Of a stretch of 64,000 nt of DNA, positions 25,501 to 34,600 are shown in pieces. Below the pieces are notes generated by a model. It saw only the letters and a program-made list of their open reading frames with translations. It did no database searches and was not told where the DNA came from. Position numbers and translations under genes: made by a program. The number at the start of each line of letters is the position of its first letter. Positions within the stretch are counted from its first letter, which is position 1. Origin of the DNA: Sporosarcina ureae (lineage in GTDB: Bacteria; Bacillota; Bacilli; Bacillales_A; Planococcaceae); the NCBI RefSeq assembly GCF_002082015.1, contig NZ_CP015109.1, positions 1,681,501 to 1,745,500 on the forward strand, written 5' to 3'.

Positions 25501-26169
25501 CGGACGATTTCCAGAGTTTCGGAATGATTCTACAACTTCTAGACGTCGGATTGCACGCGTACGACGCTGACCTTGTACTGTTTTCAACTCTTCTTTTAAT
25601 GAATCCGTTTCTTTATCCAAGTCAATTGCACGAAGTAGTTGCTCGATTGCTTCTGCACCCATTGCAGCTTGGAATTTAGAACCATACTTTTCACGGTATA
25701 GACGGTATTCTTTTTCAGAGAGCAATTGCTTGCGCTCAAGTGGTGTATCTGCCGGTTCGACAACTACGTAAGACGCGAAGTAAATAATCTCCTCCAACGC
25801 ACGCGGTGTCATGTCCAAAATTAAGCCCATACGGCTAGGAATCCCTTTGAAGTACCAAATGTGCGTGACAGGTGCCGCAAGCTCGATGTGACCCATTCGT
25901 TCACGACGTACTTTTTGGCGCGTTACTTCTACTCCACAACGGTCACAAACGACACCCTTGTAACGAACTCGTTTGTATTTACCGCAGTGACATTCCCAGT
26001 CTTTCGTTGGACCGAATATTCTCTCGCAGAACAATCCGTCTTTCTCCGGTTTTAGTGTACGGTAATTAATAGTTTCAGGTTTTTTCACTTCTCCATAAGA
26101 CCAAGAACGAATCTTGTCAGGTGAAGCAAGGCCAATTTTCATATACTCAAAATTATTAACATCTATCAA
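22576..26169 (-). CDS. rpoC: DNA-directed RNA polymerase subunit beta'
   Basis: Catalytic clamp subunit of RNA polymerase. 1197 residues. The N-terminal zinc finger has CHCGKYKR and CDRCG near residues 60-78; the catalytic NADFDGD lies at 447-453, with the three aspartates binding magnesium; the second zinc site [11 protein letters not shown] is in the C-terminal half. The start is TTG 26169 ([13 protein letters not shown]), with AAAGGGAGG about 13 bases upstream. It follows rpoB after an unusually long 301-base gap holding a repeat element and a hairpin. Confidence 0.98.
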   Translation of the reverse strand: MIDVNNFEYMKIGLASPDKIRSWSYGEVKKPETINYRTLKPEKDGLFCERIFGPTKDWECHCGKYKRVRYKGVVCDRCGVEVTRQKVRRERMGHIELAAPVTHIWYFKGIPSRMGLILDMTPRALEEIIYFASYVVVEPADTPLERKQLLSEKEYRLYREKYGSKFQAAMGAEAIEQLLRAIDLDKETDSLKEELKTVQGQRRTRAIRRLEVVESFRNSGNRPEWMVLEVLPVIPPELRPMVQLDGGRFATSDLNDLYRRVINRNNRLKRLLDLGAPGIIVQNEKRMLQEAVDALVDNGRRGRPVTGPGNRPLKSLSHMLKGKQGRFRQNLLGKRVDYSGRSVIVVGPNLKMYQCGLPKEMAIELFKPFVMKELVERNLAHNIKSAKRKIERLHSEVWDVLEDVIKEHPVLLNRAPTLHRLGIQAFEPILVEGRAITLHPLVCTAYNADFDGDQMAVHVPLSAEAQAEARLLMLAAQNILNPKDGKPVVTPSQDMVLGNYYLTVERKNAAGEGSVFSDPNEALIAYQTGHVHLHSRIAVQAGSINNPTFTDKQNSQLLLTTVGKIIFNEILPETFPYINEPTNENLQVETPEKYFIDGTVNVKEHLQEAELITPFKKAILGEIIAEIFRRFHITETSRMLDRMKNLGFKYSTRAGITIGISDIVVLPNKAEILNEAQEKVDKVTQQFRRGLITEEERYDRVISYWSHAKDVIQNKLMDSLDIENPIFMMSDSGARGNASNFTQLAGMRGLMANPAGRIIELPIKSSFREGLTVLEYFISTHGARKGLADTALKTADSGYLTRRLVDVAQDVIVREEDCGTDRGLAITALTEGNEMIETLFERIEGRHTKKTIKHPETGEVILAKNGLITADIANVVIQAGIEEVTIRSAFTCNTKHGVCKKCYGINLATGETVEVGEAVGIIAAQSIGEPGTQLTMRTFHTGGVAGDDITQGLPRIQEIFESRNPKGVAVISEIAGTVVEIDEIREGMKEITIEGEVETRKYSTLYNARLSVEVGDVVERGQTITEGSIDPKQLIVIKDVSTVQEYLLKEVQKVYRMQGVEIGDKHVEVMVRQMLRKVRVIEAGDTDLLPGSLLDIHQFSEANAKVLLAGKVPATSRPVILGITKASLETESFLSAASFQETTRVLTDAAIKGKTDELLGLKENVIIGKLVPAGTGMQRYRQITMERDEVEETITAE

Positions 26170-26265
26170 GGAGCCAACCTCCCTTTAGTCTAATCGCCAT
26201 AATGGCTTATCAGTCAACTTAACTTGTAGTAGTGCATTCACGTAAGACGTTCATCTTACTGAATA

Positions 26266-26317
26266 GAATAGAAGAGGGTGCTCGAAGCCCTCTTCTATTC
26301 GTTTTTGTTCGTTTTTT
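26266..26317 (+). terminator. Strong hairpin with plus-strand T-run in the rpoB-rpoC gap
   Basis: GAATAGAAGAGGG (26266-26278) pairs perfectly with CCCTCTTCTATTC (26288-26300) around a 9-base loop. On the plus strand a T-rich tract follows (26302-26317), the form of a terminator for antisense transcription. On the minus strand, the direction of rpoBC, no U-run follows, so there it would only be a stable mRNA hairpin, possibly a processing site. Confidence 0.6.
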
Positions 26318-26349
26318 ATATTTCAGATCAATGTTTTTCGCTTTAGGTG

Positions 26350-26468
26350 ACATCTAGCTATAAGTGCCAGCTTCTCGGGTCGTTTCAGGATGCCTTCGAA
26401 AGGAAAATGTCCCTTTCACTGCTACCCTTCCAGCGGCTGTCGAGGCTAAACGGCGCTTTTCGCTTTTA
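26350..26468 (-). repeat. Dispersed structured intergenic element, copy A (rpoB-rpoC gap)
   Basis: Read on the minus strand this ~119-base stretch matches the element after metH (57523-57641). Shared blocks in order are AAAGCGCCG, CTCGACAG, TGGAAG, a variable hairpin, CTGAAACG, CCCGAG and CTGGC-CTT-AGCT-GATG. The outer AAGCGCC can pair with GGCACTT (one mismatch) and the inner AGCCTCG with CGAG-AAGCT. The variable middle hairpin here is GAAAGG/CCTTTC. I read it as a repeat family, not a gene. Confidence 0.65.
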
Positions 26469-26470
26469 GT

Positions 26471-29400
26471 TTAGGCGATCGGTTGATCTTCTTTCATCAA
26501 GTTCAATGCGTCAGTTGGTTGCAAATCTTCTTCATCATCTAGATCTCGCAGCTCAATTTCCTCAAATTCTTCCGTCAACATTTTCACGTCTAACCCTAAA
26601 CTTTGAAGCTCTTTGATTAGTACTTTAAATGATTCAGGTACTCCTGGTTGAGGAACGCTATCCCCTTTGACAATCGCTTCATATGTTTTCACACGACCTA
26701 CGACGTCATCAGATTTGACTGTTAAGATTTCTTGCAATGTATAAGCAGCACCATAAGCTTCTAGTGCCCATACTTCCATCTCCCCGAAACGTTGTCCACC
26801 GAATTGGGCTTTACCACCAAGTGGTTGCTGTGTAACGAGTGAGTATGGTCCAGTAGAACGCGCGTGCAACTTATCGTCTACCATGTGGGCAAGTTTAATC
26901 AAGTACATAACGCCGACTGACACGCGGTTATCAAATGGTTCACCTGAACGGCCATCGTACAACATGGTTTTACCGTCACGGTTCATACCAGCTTCTTCCA
27001 TTGTGTTCCAAACATCTTCCTCGTTCGCACCGTCAAATACAGGAGAAGCAGTGTGAATACCTAGACTACGTGCAGCCATACCGAGATGCATTTCAAGGAC
27101 CTGTCCGATATTCATACGTGATGGAACACCAAGTGGATTCAACATGACATCGATCGGTGTACCGTCTGGCAAGAACGGCATTTCCGACTCGGGTAAGATC
27201 CGAGAAATAACACCTTTGTTACCGTGGCGTCCTGCCATCTTATCTCCGACAGAGATTTTACGTTTCTGTACGATATATACACGCACTAACTGGTTAACTC
27301 CTGGAGATAACTCATCGCCATCTTCACGGTTAAAGACTTTAACGTCCAGAACGATTCCGCCTGCCCCGTGAGGTACACGTAATGATGTATCGCGAACTTC
27401 GCGTGCTTTTTCCCCAAAGATTGCGTGCAGAAGACGTTCTTCGGCAGTCAATTCCGTAACTCCCTTAGGCGTTACTTTACCGACCAAGATATCGCCATCG
27501 CGAACCTCTGCACCGATACGGATAATTCCTCTGTCGTCCAAGTTGCGCAAAGCGTCTTCTCCGACATTTGGAATATCACGCGTGATTTCCTCTGGCCCAA
27601 GCTTTGTATCACGTGCTTCCGACTCATACTCTTCAATATGAACAGATGTGAATACATCATCTTTTACCAGACGTTCACTCATGATAATCGCATCTTCATA
27701 GTTATAGCCATCCCATGTCATGAATGCAGTTAGAACGTTACGACCGAGTGCAAGTTCTCCCTGTTCCATCGACGGTCCGTCTGCGAGAATATCAAGCGGC
27801 TTTACACGATCGCCAACTTTCACAATCGGACGTTGGTTATAGCAAGTCCCTTGGTTCGAACGAATGAATTTAGATAAACGACAAACAACAAGGTCGCCCT
27901 TGACTTCTTTACCGCCTACTTCTTCAATACGACGAATACGAATCTCCTTCGCTTCTACGTGTTCTACGATACCGTGGTATTTAGAAACAACTGCTGCTCC
28001 TGAATCACGTGCAGAAATATGTTCCATACCCGTACCAACAAGAGGTGCTTCAGGATTTAATAAAGGAACCGCTTGACGTTGCATGTTTGCACCCATTAGC
28101 GCACGGTTAGAGTCATCATTTTCTAAGAATGGAATACATGCAGTAGCTGCCGACACAACTTGCTTAGGTGAGACGTCCATATAGTCCATTTGTTCGCGGC
28201 GGAATACAGTGTTATCCCCTTGGAAACGTCCTACCACGCCTTCATTAGTAAAGGATCCGTCTTCTTCAAGCAGCGCGTTTGCCTGTGCCACTACATAGTT
28301 ATCTTCAATATCTGCTGTTAGATAATCGATTTGCGAAGTAACACGATTCGTTTCAGGATCTACTTTACGATAAGGCGTCTCAATGAAACCAAATCGATTC
28401 ACTTTCGCAAATGTAGACAACGAGTTAATTAGACCAATGTTCGGTCCCTCTGGCGTTTCAATCGGACACATACGACCATAGTGAGAGTAGTGAACGTCAC
28501 GAACTTCCATACCTGCTCGTTCACGAGTCAAACCACCAGGTCCTAGTGCAGATAGACGACGCTTATGTGTCAATTCAGCCAATGGATTTGTTTGGTCCAT
28601 AAACTGAGAAAGCTGTGAGCTTCCGAAAAACTCTTTAATTGATGCAATAACAGGACGAATATTAATCAGTTGCTGAGGCACTATAGATTGCGTGTCGTTG
28701 ATGGACATTCTCTCTTTAACTACACGTTCCATACGGGAAAGACCGATACGGAATTGGTTTTGAAGCAATTCACCAACAGAACGCAAACGGCGATTACCAA
28801 GATGGTCAATATCATCCGTGTGTCCTACACCATGCAAGAGATTAAAGAAATAGCTAATAGAAGCAACGATATCAGACGGGGTAATATGTTTAATAGACTC
28901 GTCTACTTCCGCATTAGAAATAACATTTATTACTTGTTTTTCTTCACTTTTCGGCGCGTAAATCTTTAGCGTTTGAATCACCATTGGCTCTTCCAATATA
29001 GACCCTACATGTTCGATCGACTCAGTATTGATACCTTGAGATAAAAACGGTAGTAATTTATCCAATGTACGTCGGTCGATCAGCTGATCTTTCTCCACTA
29101 AAATCTCACCTGTTTCAGGATCGACAAGTGTCTCAGCAGCTGTTTGATTGAACAGTCGATTTTGCAAGTGAAGCTTCTTATTCATTTTATAACGACCGAC
29201 ATTCGCCAAATCATAGCGCTTCGGATCGAAGAAACGTGAATACAAAAGACTTCTTGCGCTGTCTAGTGTTGGTGGTTCACCTGGACGAAGTCGCTCATAA
29301 ATTTCAAGCATCGCTTTTTCTGAAGTCTCGGTATTATCTTTTTCCAATGAGTTCCGTAAATACTCATTATCACCGATTAAGTCGATGATTTCTTGATCAG

Positions 29401-30007
29401 TAGAGAAGCCTAACGCACGCAATAAAACAGTGATTGGCAACTTACGAGTACGGTCGATACGGACATGTACTACGTCTTTTGCATCTGTTTCATATTCCAG
29501 CCACGCTCCACGATTCGGAATAACAGTAGCGCCAAATCCACGCTTACCATTTTTGTCCGTCTTATCATTATAGTAAACACTTGGCGAACGAACGAGCTGT
29601 GAAACGATAACACGCTCTGCTCCGTTTATAATGAATGTTCCGTTTTCCGTCATAAGTGGGAAATCTCCCATGAAAACGTCTTGTTCCTTCACATCGCCAG
29701 TTTCTTGGTTATGAAGACGTACTTTTACACGAAGTGGTGCGGCATATGTCACATCGCGCTCTTTTGATTCGTCTACTGGATATTTTGGTTCACCCAGTTT
29801 GTAATCGATAAATTCCAAAGATAAGTTACCTGTGAAATCCTGGATAGGCGAAATATCCCGGAACATTTCACGTAACCCCTCTTCTAAGAACCACTCGTAA
29901 GATGCCGTTTGAATTTCAATCAAATTCGGCAGATCGAGTACTTCTTTGATTCGCGCGAAACTTCTACGCTGACGATGTTGACCATACTGAACTAAATGAC
30001 CTGTCAA
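26471..30007 (-). CDS. rpoB: DNA-directed RNA polymerase subunit beta
   Basis: Second-largest polymerase subunit, forming the active-site wall and the rifampicin pocket. 1178 residues from [19 protein letters not shown]. The rifampicin region reads [19 protein letters not shown] then [13 protein letters not shown], i.e. wild-type-like. The C-terminus has [18 protein letters not shown], the contact with beta'. I prefer TTG 30007 to GTG 30016: the GAGGGG site lies 8 bases before the TTG and abuts the GTG, and TTG-ACA-GGT matches the Bacillus start. Confidence 0.97.
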   Translation of the reverse strand: MTGHLVQYGQHRQRRSFARIKEVLDLPNLIEIQTASYEWFLEEGLREMFRDISPIQDFTGNLSLEFIDYKLGEPKYPVDESKERDVTYAAPLRVKVRLHNQETGDVKEQDVFMGDFPLMTENGTFIINGAERVIVSQLVRSPSVYYNDKTDKNGKRGFGATVIPNRGAWLEYETDAKDVVHVRIDRTRKLPITVLLRALGFSTDQEIIDLIGDNEYLRNSLEKDNTETSEKAMLEIYERLRPGEPPTLDSARSLLYSRFFDPKRYDLANVGRYKMNKKLHLQNRLFNQTAAETLVDPETGEILVEKDQLIDRRTLDKLLPFLSQGINTESIEHVGSILEEPMVIQTLKIYAPKSEEKQVINVISNAEVDESIKHITPSDIVASISYFFNLLHGVGHTDDIDHLGNRRLRSVGELLQNQFRIGLSRMERVVKERMSINDTQSIVPQQLINIRPVIASIKEFFGSSQLSQFMDQTNPLAELTHKRRLSALGPGGLTRERAGMEVRDVHYSHYGRMCPIETPEGPNIGLINSLSTFAKVNRFGFIETPYRKVDPETNRVTSQIDYLTADIEDNYVVAQANALLEEDGSFTNEGVVGRFQGDNTVFRREQMDYMDVSPKQVVSAATACIPFLENDDSNRALMGANMQRQAVPLLNPEAPLVGTGMEHISARDSGAAVVSKYHGIVEHVEAKEIRIRRIEEVGGKEVKGDLVVCRLSKFIRSNQGTCYNQRPIVKVGDRVKPLDILADGPSMEQGELALGRNVLTAFMTWDGYNYEDAIIMSERLVKDDVFTSVHIEEYESEARDTKLGPEEITRDIPNVGEDALRNLDDRGIIRIGAEVRDGDILVGKVTPKGVTELTAEERLLHAIFGEKAREVRDTSLRVPHGAGGIVLDVKVFNREDGDELSPGVNQLVRVYIVQKRKISVGDKMAGRHGNKGVISRILPESEMPFLPDGTPIDVMLNPLGVPSRMNIGQVLEMHLGMAARSLGIHTASPVFDGANEEDVWNTMEEAGMNRDGKTMLYDGRSGEPFDNRVSVGVMYLIKLAHMVDDKLHARSTGPYSLVTQQPLGGKAQFGGQRFGEMEVWALEAYGAAYTLQEILTVKSDDVVGRVKTYEAIVKGDSVPQPGVPESFKVLIKELQSLGLDVKMLTEEFEEIELRDLDDEEDLQPTDALNLMKEDQPIA

Positions 30008-30076
30008 CTCATTCACCCCTCATTAAGACAATATTAGTTTTTTGCAAAATCAGAAATTCCGCTGTGACTTCGAAAA

Positions 30077-30114
30077 AACAAAAAGAAAACGAGTTCCGAC
30101 AAGAGCTCATTTTC
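30077..30114 (-). terminator. Terminator between ybxB and rpoB
   Basis: On the minus strand GAAAATGAGCTC (30114-30103) pairs, with two mismatches, with GAACTCGTTTTC (30096-30085), and U-rich sequence follows. It lies ~125 bases past the ybxB stop and ~75 bases before rpoB, so rpoBC either has its own promoter or is reached by read-through. Confidence 0.6.
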
Positions 30115-30237
30115 GATTTCACAATCTTTATCCAAACATCAATATGCCTTTTCCTCTACAATATCACACAAAAGGGCATACAGCTGCAATATAAATATTT
30201 ATGCATTTAATAATGCTACTACATGATATAGATCCTG

Positions 30238-30840
30238 TCAATCTTTTTTGGCCACCAAAATAAAGTAGCCTTTTTTCTTAGCAACCGTATCCACATTACC
30301 AAACAATTTCTTCAAGTGATCCACCGTAGACGGTGCTCCTTGCTTCTTTTGAATGACAACCCATAACTCCCCACCTGAAGCCAGTTTTGCATAAGCACCG
30401 TCGTAGAACGAAAAGACCGTACGCTTACCCGCTCTGATAGGCGGATTCGTTATAATTGCAGCAAAGTCGTTAGATTGAACTTGATCGACTCCACTACTTT
30501 CATAAATTTGTACATTCGTGATCTGGTTTTGCTGCGCATTTGTTTTAGATAGAACCAATGCCCGCTCATTAACGTCCACCATATGGACAAGCCGTTTAGG
30601 GAATTCCGACGCAATAGACAACGCGATCGGCCCATAGCCGCAACCTATTTCCAACAAGTCTCCCCTGATGGTTGGTTCTTTAAACGTTTCAGCGAGTAAT
30701 TTTGATCCTTCATCTATGCCACCTTTACTGAATACGCCAGCATCCGTTGTAAAAGAAAAGACTTTATTACGAATCTCAGCTTTCCATTGCTTGGGGGCAC
30801 TTGAAACTTGAGGATTTTTCGAATAATAATGCTCTCCCAT
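30238..30840 (-). CDS. ybxB: Class I SAM-dependent methyltransferase, YbxB family
   Basis: Predicted RsmC-like N-methyltransferase of 200 residues, probably acting on rRNA; the substrate of this short Gram-positive form is not certain. The SAM-binding motif LEIGCGYGPIALSIA is at about 61-75 and the catalytic-loop motif NPPIRAGK at about 132-139, as in the MTS/RsmC family. It sits between rplL and rpoB exactly as B. subtilis ybxB does. Terminators lie on both sides, so expression may be set by read-through from rplJL. Confidence 0.88.
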   Translation of the reverse strand: MGEHYYSKNPQVSSAPKQWKAEIRNKVFSFTTDAGVFSKGGIDEGSKLLAETFKEPTIRGDLLEIGCGYGPIALSIASEFPKRLVHMVDVNERALVLSKTNAQQNQITNVQIYESSGVDQVQSNDFAAIITNPPIRAGKRTVFSFYDGAYAKLASGGELWVVIQKKQGAPSTVDHLKKLFGNVDTVAKKKGYFILVAKKD

Positions 30841-30882
30841 ACATACACCTCCTGCGTAGAGTTAGAATATCTGTATATGAAG

Positions 30883-30907
30883 AAAAAAGCCCGTCAAATA
30901 GACGGGC
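30883..30907 (-). terminator. Terminator after rplL
   Basis: Stem GCCCGTC/GACGGGC (30907-30901 with 30895-30889) with a 5-base loop and six Us on the minus strand, 21 bases after the rplL stop. Confidence 0.85.
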
Positions 30908-30927
30908 TTTTCTCAGGGAAATAGAAA

Positions 30928-31287
30928 TTACTTAATTTCTATAGATGCGCCAACTTCTTCAAGTTTAGCTTTCATTTCTTCTGCTTCTTCTTTAGAAGCT
31001 GCTTCTTTAACAGCTTTAGGAGCTTCGTCTACAAGAGCTTTAGCTTCTTTCAATCCTAGGCCAGTGATTTCACGAACAGCTTTGATAACTTTGATCTTTT
31101 GATCTCCAGCTGATGCAAGGATTACATCGAATTCAGTTTGCTCTTCAGCTGCTTCTGCAACTGCTCCAGCTGCTGCAACTGGTGCTGCTGCTGTTACGCC
31201 GAATTCTTCTTCGATTGCTTTAACAAGGTCGTTTAGTTCAAGAATTGTCATTTCTTTAATTGCGTCTAAAATTTGTGCATTAGTCAT
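30928..31287 (-). CDS. rplL: 50S ribosomal protein L7/L12
   Basis: Stalk protein that recruits translational GTPases. The 119 residues comprise an N-terminal dimerisation helix region ([18 protein letters not shown]), an alanine-rich hinge ([17 protein letters not shown]) and the C-terminal globular domain with [16 protein letters not shown]. It follows rplJ by 67 bases. Confidence 0.98.
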   Translation of the reverse strand: MTNAQILDAIKEMTILELNDLVKAIEEEFGVTAAAPVAAAGAVAEAAEEQTEFDVILASAGDQKIKVIKAVREITGLGLKEAKALVDEAPKAVKEAASKEEAEEMKAKLEEVGASIEIK

Positions 31288-31354
31288 TTTAAGTTCCTCC
31301 TGGAATATTGTATTTAACCGGCTAATTTGTTCCGATCACTGTCAAAATGCGAAA

Positions 31355-31855
31355 TTAAGCACCTTGCTCTTCTTTTTGTTCTGCAACTGCTTTTGTAGCA
31401 AGTGCAAAGTTTCGTACTGGCGCTTGAAGAACGCTGAGTAGCATAGATAGTAGACCATCGCGAGACGGTAGAGTAGCCAATGCTTTCATTTCTTCAGCTG
31501 ATGCAACGTTTCCTTCGATCACACCCGCTTTAATTTCAAGCTTTTCGTTCTTTTTAGCAAATTCATTCAAGATTTTAGCTGGCGCTATTGCATCTTCTGT
31601 GGAGAACGCTATAGCGTTTGGACCTGTAAGGTTTTCGTTCAAGCTTTCTAGTCCAGCAACTACAGTTGCACGACGCACCATAGAGTTTTTATACACTTTA
31701 AACTCAATGCCTGCTTCACGAAGTTGTTTACGCAATTCTGTAACTTGTGCAACCGTAAGACCACGGTAATCGACAACTACTACAGATGCTGCTCCTTGTA
31801 ACTTCTCTGCAACTTCTGAAACGACCGCTTGTTTAGCTTCTAAAATTTTGCTCAT
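31355..31855 (-). CDS. rplJ: 50S ribosomal protein L10
   Basis: Anchors L7/L12 dimers to 23S rRNA. 166 residues, beginning [19 protein letters not shown], with the conserved [19 protein letters not shown]. The C-terminal helix that binds L12 is present. It is preceded by an L10-type leader, implying autogenous control, and an AGGAGG site. Confidence 0.98.
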   Translation of the reverse strand: MSKILEAKQAVVSEVAEKLQGAASVVVVDYRGLTVAQVTELRKQLREAGIEFKVYKNSMVRRATVVAGLESLNENLTGPNAIAFSTEDAIAPAKILNEFAKKNEKLEIKAGVIEGNVASAEEMKALATLPSRDGLLSMLLSVLQAPVRNFALATKAVAEQKEEQGA

Positions 31856-31894
31856 GTTGACACCTCCTGGTAATTAGGGTCACTTATACCGATA

Positions 31895-32030
31895 TAAAAA
31901 GCCCTCAATGTCTAAGACATGAGGGCAGAAAAGTCGTCATCTTTAAAAAAGAGCGTCTTGTCCTCGGCAGGAGCATTAAGTGGCAAGCCACACCTGCTGT
32001 CTTCGGTACAAATGGTTATCATCATAACAA
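31895..32030 (-). ncRNA. Ribosomal protein L10 leader
   Basis: The minus strand between the rplJ promoter and start carries the hallmark paired segments CCGAAGACAGCAGGTG and TGCTCCTGCCGAGGA of Firmicutes L10 leaders. A terminator-like hairpin follows: GCCCTCATGTCT/AGACATTGAGGGC at 31926-31901, then UUUUU. The L10/L12 complex binds such leaders to reduce rplJL expression; the hairpin suggests transcription attenuation. Confidence 0.85.
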
Positions 32031-32035
32031 GCGTA

Positions 32036-32064
32036 ATCTTAACAGATCACTTTGTGCTTGTCAA
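32036..32064 (-). promoter_or_regulatory. Sigma-A promoter of rplJ-rplL
   Basis: Minus strand -35 TTGACA (32064-32059), 17-base spacer, -10 TAAGAT (32041-32036). The -35 begins immediately after the rplA stop codon. Confidence 0.82.
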
Positions 32065-32766
32065 TTATTTTTTAACAGTAACGCTTGACGGATCTACTTT
32101 AACAGCAGGACCCATAGTTGTCGTAACGTTTACTGATTTCATGAATGTTCCTTTTGCTGCTGCTGGTTTAGCTTTTTGAATCGTATCAAAGATTGTTAAG
32201 AAGTTTTCTTCCAATTTTTCGTTATCGAAAGATACTTTCCCGATTGGCGCGTGGATAATTCCAGCTTTGTCCGCACGGTATTCAACTTTACCTGCTTTGA
32301 TTTCTTCAACAGCTTTCGTTACGTCAAATGTTACTGTACCTGTTTTCGGGTTCGGCATAAGACCTTTTGGTCCAAGAACGCGACCAATCTTACCCACTTC
32401 GCCCATCATATCAGGTGTAGCAACGATTACGTCGAAATCGAACCAACCTTGTTGAATTTTAGCAATTAGTTCTGCGTCGCCTACGTAATCCGCGCCTGCA
32501 GCTTCTGCTTCTTTAACTTTATCACCTTTAGCGAATACTAATACGCGTTGAGTTTTACCAGTACCGTTTGGAAGCACTACTGCTCCACGGATTTGCTGAT
32601 CGTTTTTACGTGTATCAATACCTAGACGGAAAGCCACTTCAACTGTTGCATCAAAATTAGTAGTAGTTGTCTTTTTAGCAAGTTCAATTGCTTCTTGCGC
32701 AGTGTACGTAGCTGTGCGATCTACAAGCTTCGCCGCATCTACGAATTTTTTACCTCTTTTAGCCAT
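32065..32766 (-). CDS. rplA: 50S ribosomal protein L1
   Basis: Forms the mobile L1 stalk that helps release E-site tRNA. 233 residues from [18 protein letters not shown]; the interdomain block [19 protein letters not shown] is intact. ATG 32766 has GAGGAGG 9 bases upstream, so the six-codon longer frame is rejected. It is separated from rplK by 121 bases that contain a perfect 10-base-pair hairpin. Confidence 0.97.
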   Translation of the reverse strand: MAKRGKKFVDAAKLVDRTATYTAQEAIELAKKTTTTNFDATVEVAFRLGIDTRKNDQQIRGAVVLPNGTGKTQRVLVFAKGDKVKEAEAAGADYVGDAELIAKIQQGWFDFDVIVATPDMMGEVGKIGRVLGPKGLMPNPKTGTVTFDVTKAVEEIKAGKVEYRADKAGIIHAPIGKVSFDNEKLEENFLTIFDTIQKAKPAAAKGTFMKSVNVTTTMGPAVKVDPSSVTVKK

Positions 32767-32887
32767 CAGAATTTTCCTCCTCATTTGTGGTTTTAACGGA
32801 TTAAACCTCCCACTTAATGAAGGCTGCGCATCTCAATCGACCGCAGCCTTCACCTTCAAACAATTGCTTTATTATGAAAAAACAAAA

Positions 32888-33313
32888 TCAGTCTTCGATT
32901 TTGAATCCCATACTGCGAGCAGTACCTTCGACCATTGCCATCGCCGCTTCAACTGACGCCGCGTTTAAGTCTGGCATCTTTTGTTCTGCGATTTCTCTAA
33001 CTTTATCACGCTTAACCGTAGCAACTTTGTTTTTATTAGGCTCACCTGAACCCTTTTGAACGTTTGCTGCAACCTTCAGCAAAACTGCTGCTGGCGGAGT
33101 TTTTGTGATGAATGTAAATGAACGGTCCTCGAATACTGAGATTTCAACTGGAATAATTAGACCAGCTTGATCTGCTGTACGAGCGTTAAATTCTTTACAG
33201 AATCCCATAATGTTAACACCTGCTTGACCTAATGCCGGCCCTACCGGTGGCGCTGGATTTGCTTTACCAGCTGGAATTTGCAATTTCACTACTTTAGTAA
33301 CTTTTTTAGCCAC
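32888..33313 (-). CDS. rplK: 50S ribosomal protein L11
   Basis: GTPase-associated-centre protein, target of thiopeptides and needed for RelA-type activation. 141 residues beginning (GTG) [19 protein letters not shown]; the flexible [15 protein letters not shown] loop is intact. The start is GTG 33313: AAGGAGG lies 8 bases upstream and the length equals the family norm, whereas the upstream GTG 33322 falls inside that site. Confidence 0.97.
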   Translation of the reverse strand: MAKKVTKVVKLQIPAGKANPAPPVGPALGQAGVNIMGFCKEFNARTADQAGLIIPVEISVFEDRSFTFITKTPPAAVLLKVAANVQKGSGEPNKNKVATVKRDKVREIAEQKMPDLNAASVEAAMAMVEGTARSMGFKIED

Positions 33314-33433
33314 GAGACACACCTCCTTAAGTCCGTGATGTGGTCATTGGGTTGCCCCTCCCACTCAAATATGTGCCTGCCGACGATGTCGGTAGAATTG
33401 GTTAATCCGTACAGACTAAGTCTGACCTTTGAA

Positions 33434-33462
33434 ATGATACCACCATTACACAGATTTGGCAA
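33434..33462 (-). promoter_or_regulatory. Sigma-A promoter of rplK-rplA
   Basis: Minus strand -35 TTGCCA (33462-33457), 17-base spacer, -10 TATCAT (33439-33434). The leader to rplK is about 115 bases and includes the short hairpin CCGACatcGTCGG. Confidence 0.7.
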
Positions 33463-33483
33463 GAGAAAAATCCCTATTACCCA

Positions 33484-34026
33484 TCAATCCATTTTTTCTA
33501 CTTGGTCGAACGAAAGCTCCATCTTCGTTTCGCGTCCGAACATATCGACGCTCACAATGACTTTACCTTTGTCCGTTTCGATCTCTTCTACCTTACCTTC
33601 AAAGTGAGCAAACGGCCCTTCAAGCACCGTCACACTTTCGCCTACGCCGAAGTCGACATCTACACGCTGTTCTTTTACACCCATTTGTTTTAGGATGAAT
33701 TCTACTTCTTCCGGCAACAACGGAGTAGGCTTTGCTCCCCCACCCGAAGAACCAATAAACCCAGTAACACCCGGTGTATTGCGAACAACGTACCAAGAAT
33801 CATCTGTCATGATCAATTCTACCAAGACATAGCCCGGAAACGTTTTACGCATAACAGTCTTCTTTTTACCATCTTTAATATCCGTCTCTTCTTCTTCTGG
33901 AATGACGACACGGAATATTTTGTCTGACATGCCCATTGTCTCGACACGTTTTTCAAGATTCGCCTTAACTTTGTTCTCATACCCTGAGTACGTATGCACA
34001 ACGTACCAATTTTTATCCATTTCCAT
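33484..34026 (-). CDS. nusG: Transcription termination/antitermination protein NusG
   Basis: Binds elongating RNA polymerase, controls pausing and couples to the ribosome through S10. 180 residues: NGN domain (NWYVVHTYSGYENKVKANL to about 115) and KOW domain (VTVLEGPFAHFEGKVEEI near 135). The ATG at 34026 fits the family N-terminus, but the only good ribosome-binding sequence (GGGAGGG) is about 24 bases upstream, in a segment that can fold (GAGGGAC with GTCCTC). A terminator also separates it from secE. Confidence 0.96.
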   Translation of the reverse strand: MEMDKNWYVVHTYSGYENKVKANLEKRVETMGMSDKIFRVVIPEEEETDIKDGKKKTVMRKTFPGYVLVELIMTDDSWYVVRNTPGVTGFIGSSGGGAKPTPLLPEEVEFILKQMGVKEQRVDVDFGVGESVTVLEGPFAHFEGKVEEIETDKGKVIVSVDMFGRETKMELSFDQVEKMD

Positions 34027-34070
34027 GACATTGAGGACTATGCGTCCGTCCCTCCCTTAAATTAAAGCTG

Positions 34071-34098
34071 AAAAAACCCGTTCATTCATCAAAACGGG
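34071..34098 (-). terminator. Terminator or attenuator between secE and nusG
   Basis: Minus strand CCCGTT (34098-34093) pairs with AACGGG (34082-34077) and six Us follow at 34076-34071. It lies ~30 bases after the secE stop and ~45 bases before nusG. secE and nusG are co-transcribed in B. subtilis, so this may be a partial terminator. Confidence 0.65.
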
Positions 34099-34127
34099 AT
34101 ATTCTCACGCTATTCATACTTTATTTA

Positions 34128-34313
34128 CTACAGATTAGTGTACCATTTCATTACTCCGGAGATGCCTAGATCCACTACAAAGAAATAAACCGCCATGAAA
34201 ATAACCGTCGAAATAACGACTACGGTATACTTTGTTAATTCTTTACGTTTCGGCCAGCTTACTTTCCGCATTTCCGAAACGACTTTTTTCAAAAAATCGG
34301 TAATCTTGCCCAT
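34128..34313 (-). CDS. secE: Protein translocase subunit SecE
   Basis: Clamps the two halves of SecY. 61 residues: an amphipathic N-terminal helix (FLKKVVSEMRKVSWPKRKEL) and one transmembrane segment (VVVISTVIFMAVYFFVVDL). ATG 34313 has GGAG just upstream and gives the usual Gram-positive length; the frame extends 20 codons further without similarity. It follows the broken rpmG. Confidence 0.96.
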   Translation of the reverse strand: MGKITDFLKKVVSEMRKVSWPKRKELTKYTVVVISTVIFMAVYFFVVDLGISGVMKWYTNL

Positions 34314-34369
34314 TCTTCTCCAACCCTTCCGAATGACACAGCGTTCTGACTCGAACTCTATGTAACTGG

Positions 34370-34520
34370 TCAAATGGTTTGCTTATGCAATGTATGCGCA
34401 TTGCAATGACTGCAAAACTTCTTTATACTCATTCTTCCCTCTCGACTGTTGTTACTAGCGGGTAAAGAATAGTTTCGCGAACCACATATCTCACAGCTTA
34501 AAGTTATTTTTTTCGTCATT
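34370..34520 (-). pseudogene. rpmG: 50S ribosomal protein L33 with a one-base frameshift
   Basis: ATG 34520, with AGGTG upstream, reads MTKKIT and then meets a TGA after nine codons. Shifting by one base at the run of four Ts near codon 7 (34503-34500) restores a full 49-residue L33: MTKKITLSCEICGSRNYSL, two Cys-X2-Cys zinc pairs (CEIC, CSHC) and an ordinary stop at 34372. It would match B. subtilis RpmGC (rpmGC lies between sigH and secE there too, and was reported broken in strain 168). No alternative start exists in the downstream frame before the zinc site. A sequencing error remains possible. Confidence 0.85.
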
Positions 34521-34556
34521 TTGATTCACCTAATTCAAGACAATAGTCTTGCTAAA

Positions 34557-34585
34557 GAGTACCATTTAACCAACGACATGTCAAT
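34557..34585 (-). promoter_or_regulatory. Sigma-A promoter upstream of rpmG-secE
   Basis: Minus strand -35 TTGACA (34585-34580), 17-base spacer, -10 TACTCT (34562-34557). It lies just past the sigH stop. A small hairpin CAAGACtattGTCTTG follows near 34552-34537. Confidence 0.65.
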
Positions 34586-34600
34586 TTACATTCGATTTGT

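Noticed and set aside
26170..26470. A possible small gene in the long rpoB-rpoC gap
   Set aside because: No frame with a start, ribosome-binding site or plausible composition; the gap is explained by a repeat element and a hairpin.
30008..30016. GTG 30016 as the rpoB start
   Set aside because: It overlaps the ribosome-binding site; TTG 30007 has correct spacing and matches the Bacillus N-terminus.
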